Made by a program: the position numbers and the translations under genes. The notes beneath the pieces were generated by a model, which was not told where the DNA came from, searched no databases, and was given only the letters and a program-made list of their open reading frames with translations. From Hyphomonas sp. L-53-1-40 (GTDB lineage: Bacteria > Pseudomonadota > Alphaproteobacteria > Caulobacterales > Hyphomonadaceae), in NCBI RefSeq assembly GCF_000682775.1, contig NZ_AWFI01000017.1, positions 62,001 through 126,000 on the forward strand: DNA of 64,000 nt, written 5' to 3'. Shown piece after piece: positions 63,955 through 64,000 of the stretch; within the stretch, counting starts at the first letter, position 1; each line of letters begins with the position of its first letter.

Positions 63955-64000
63955 ATTCCTGTTTCCCTCGCGGCTGTCTTGCGCGCCTTTCGGCCTCGTC
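63955..64000. other. Right edge
   Basis: The last 46 nt follow the stop of the LpxR-family gene and hold no supported feature. Confidence 0.5.

Overview
The window is GC-rich, densely coded bacterial chromosome and reads like an alphaproteobacterium of the Caulobacterales, most likely a Hyphomonadaceae (Hyphomonas-like) member. This placement is inferred from a PleC/DivJ-type kinase, full CtrA-type sites (TTAA-N7-TTAAC) in two promoter regions, an MlaE with an N-terminal STAS domain, the divergent cytochrome c / prephenate dehydratase pair, and general protein character. No 16S gene, tRNA, IS element, prophage or CRISPR array was seen. About 63 protein genes are supported.

Layout. 1-3982: the 3' end of a histidine-kinase-like gene whose phospho-acceptor His is Ala, a family 2 glycosyltransferase and a large membrane protein. 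4133-9850: the rod-shape operon mreB-mreC-mreD-mrdA-rodA; mreB is broken by an apparent ~32-nt deletion and frameshift, while the other four genes are intact. 9929-16305: a neurotransmitter:sodium symporter, proline iminopeptidase, a lipoprotein, a DUF423 protein, a thioesterase, a CrtC/AttH-like protein and a dipeptide epimerase. 16395-19857: an Mla-type lipid transport operon (mlaE, mlaF, mlaD, PqiC-like lipoprotein). 19859-22193: two acyl-CoA dehydrogenases. 22412-30439: an unknown protein, a VanZ-like protein, pepN, a PleC-like kinase and a lipoprotein-kdsB-phosphatase operon. 30596-32937: a BlaI/BlaR1-type pair with two clear operators, in which the M56 protein ends in a coiled-coil region and has no visible beta-lactam sensor domain. 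33119-36745: a DUF4197 lipoprotein, an alpha/beta hydrolase and an SLC13 permease.

36749-44649: a tyrosine degradation block. A MarR regulator is divergent from hppD - VOC protein - VCBS propeller protein - fumarylacetoacetate hydrolase - scoA - scoB, with an aromatic/aspartate aminotransferase nearby. Aminotransferase, HppD, FAH and the CoA transferase would carry tyrosine towards fumarate and acetoacetyl-CoA; homogentisate dioxygenase and maleylacetoacetate isomerase are not here. The VCBS gene is bounded by a 22-bp perfect direct repeat of the FAH gene's 5' end, so it looks like an insertion that recombination could remove exactly.

44646-58682: thioesterase and Fur/Zur-type regulator, MarR, NlpC/P60 hydrolase, CycM-like cytochrome c, pheA, LysR with a DoxX-like/YHS pair, a Lys/Ala-rich histone H1-like protein, nudC, typA, an acyltransferase and an S9 peptidase. 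58919-63954: an SRPBCC-like protein, nrdA behind tandem NrdR boxes and a CtrA site, then a frameshifted gene whose C-terminal domain resembles the end of the LpxR-family lipid A deacylase gene directly after it.

The most notable items are the mreB lesion, the repeat-bounded VCBS gene in the tyrosine operon, the His-less kinase, the unusual BlaR1-type sensor and the broken LpxR-related gene. Starts were moved inward from the longest open frame where a Shine-Dalgarno sequence, signal peptide or family length argued for it. All functions are assigned by reading, without database searches.
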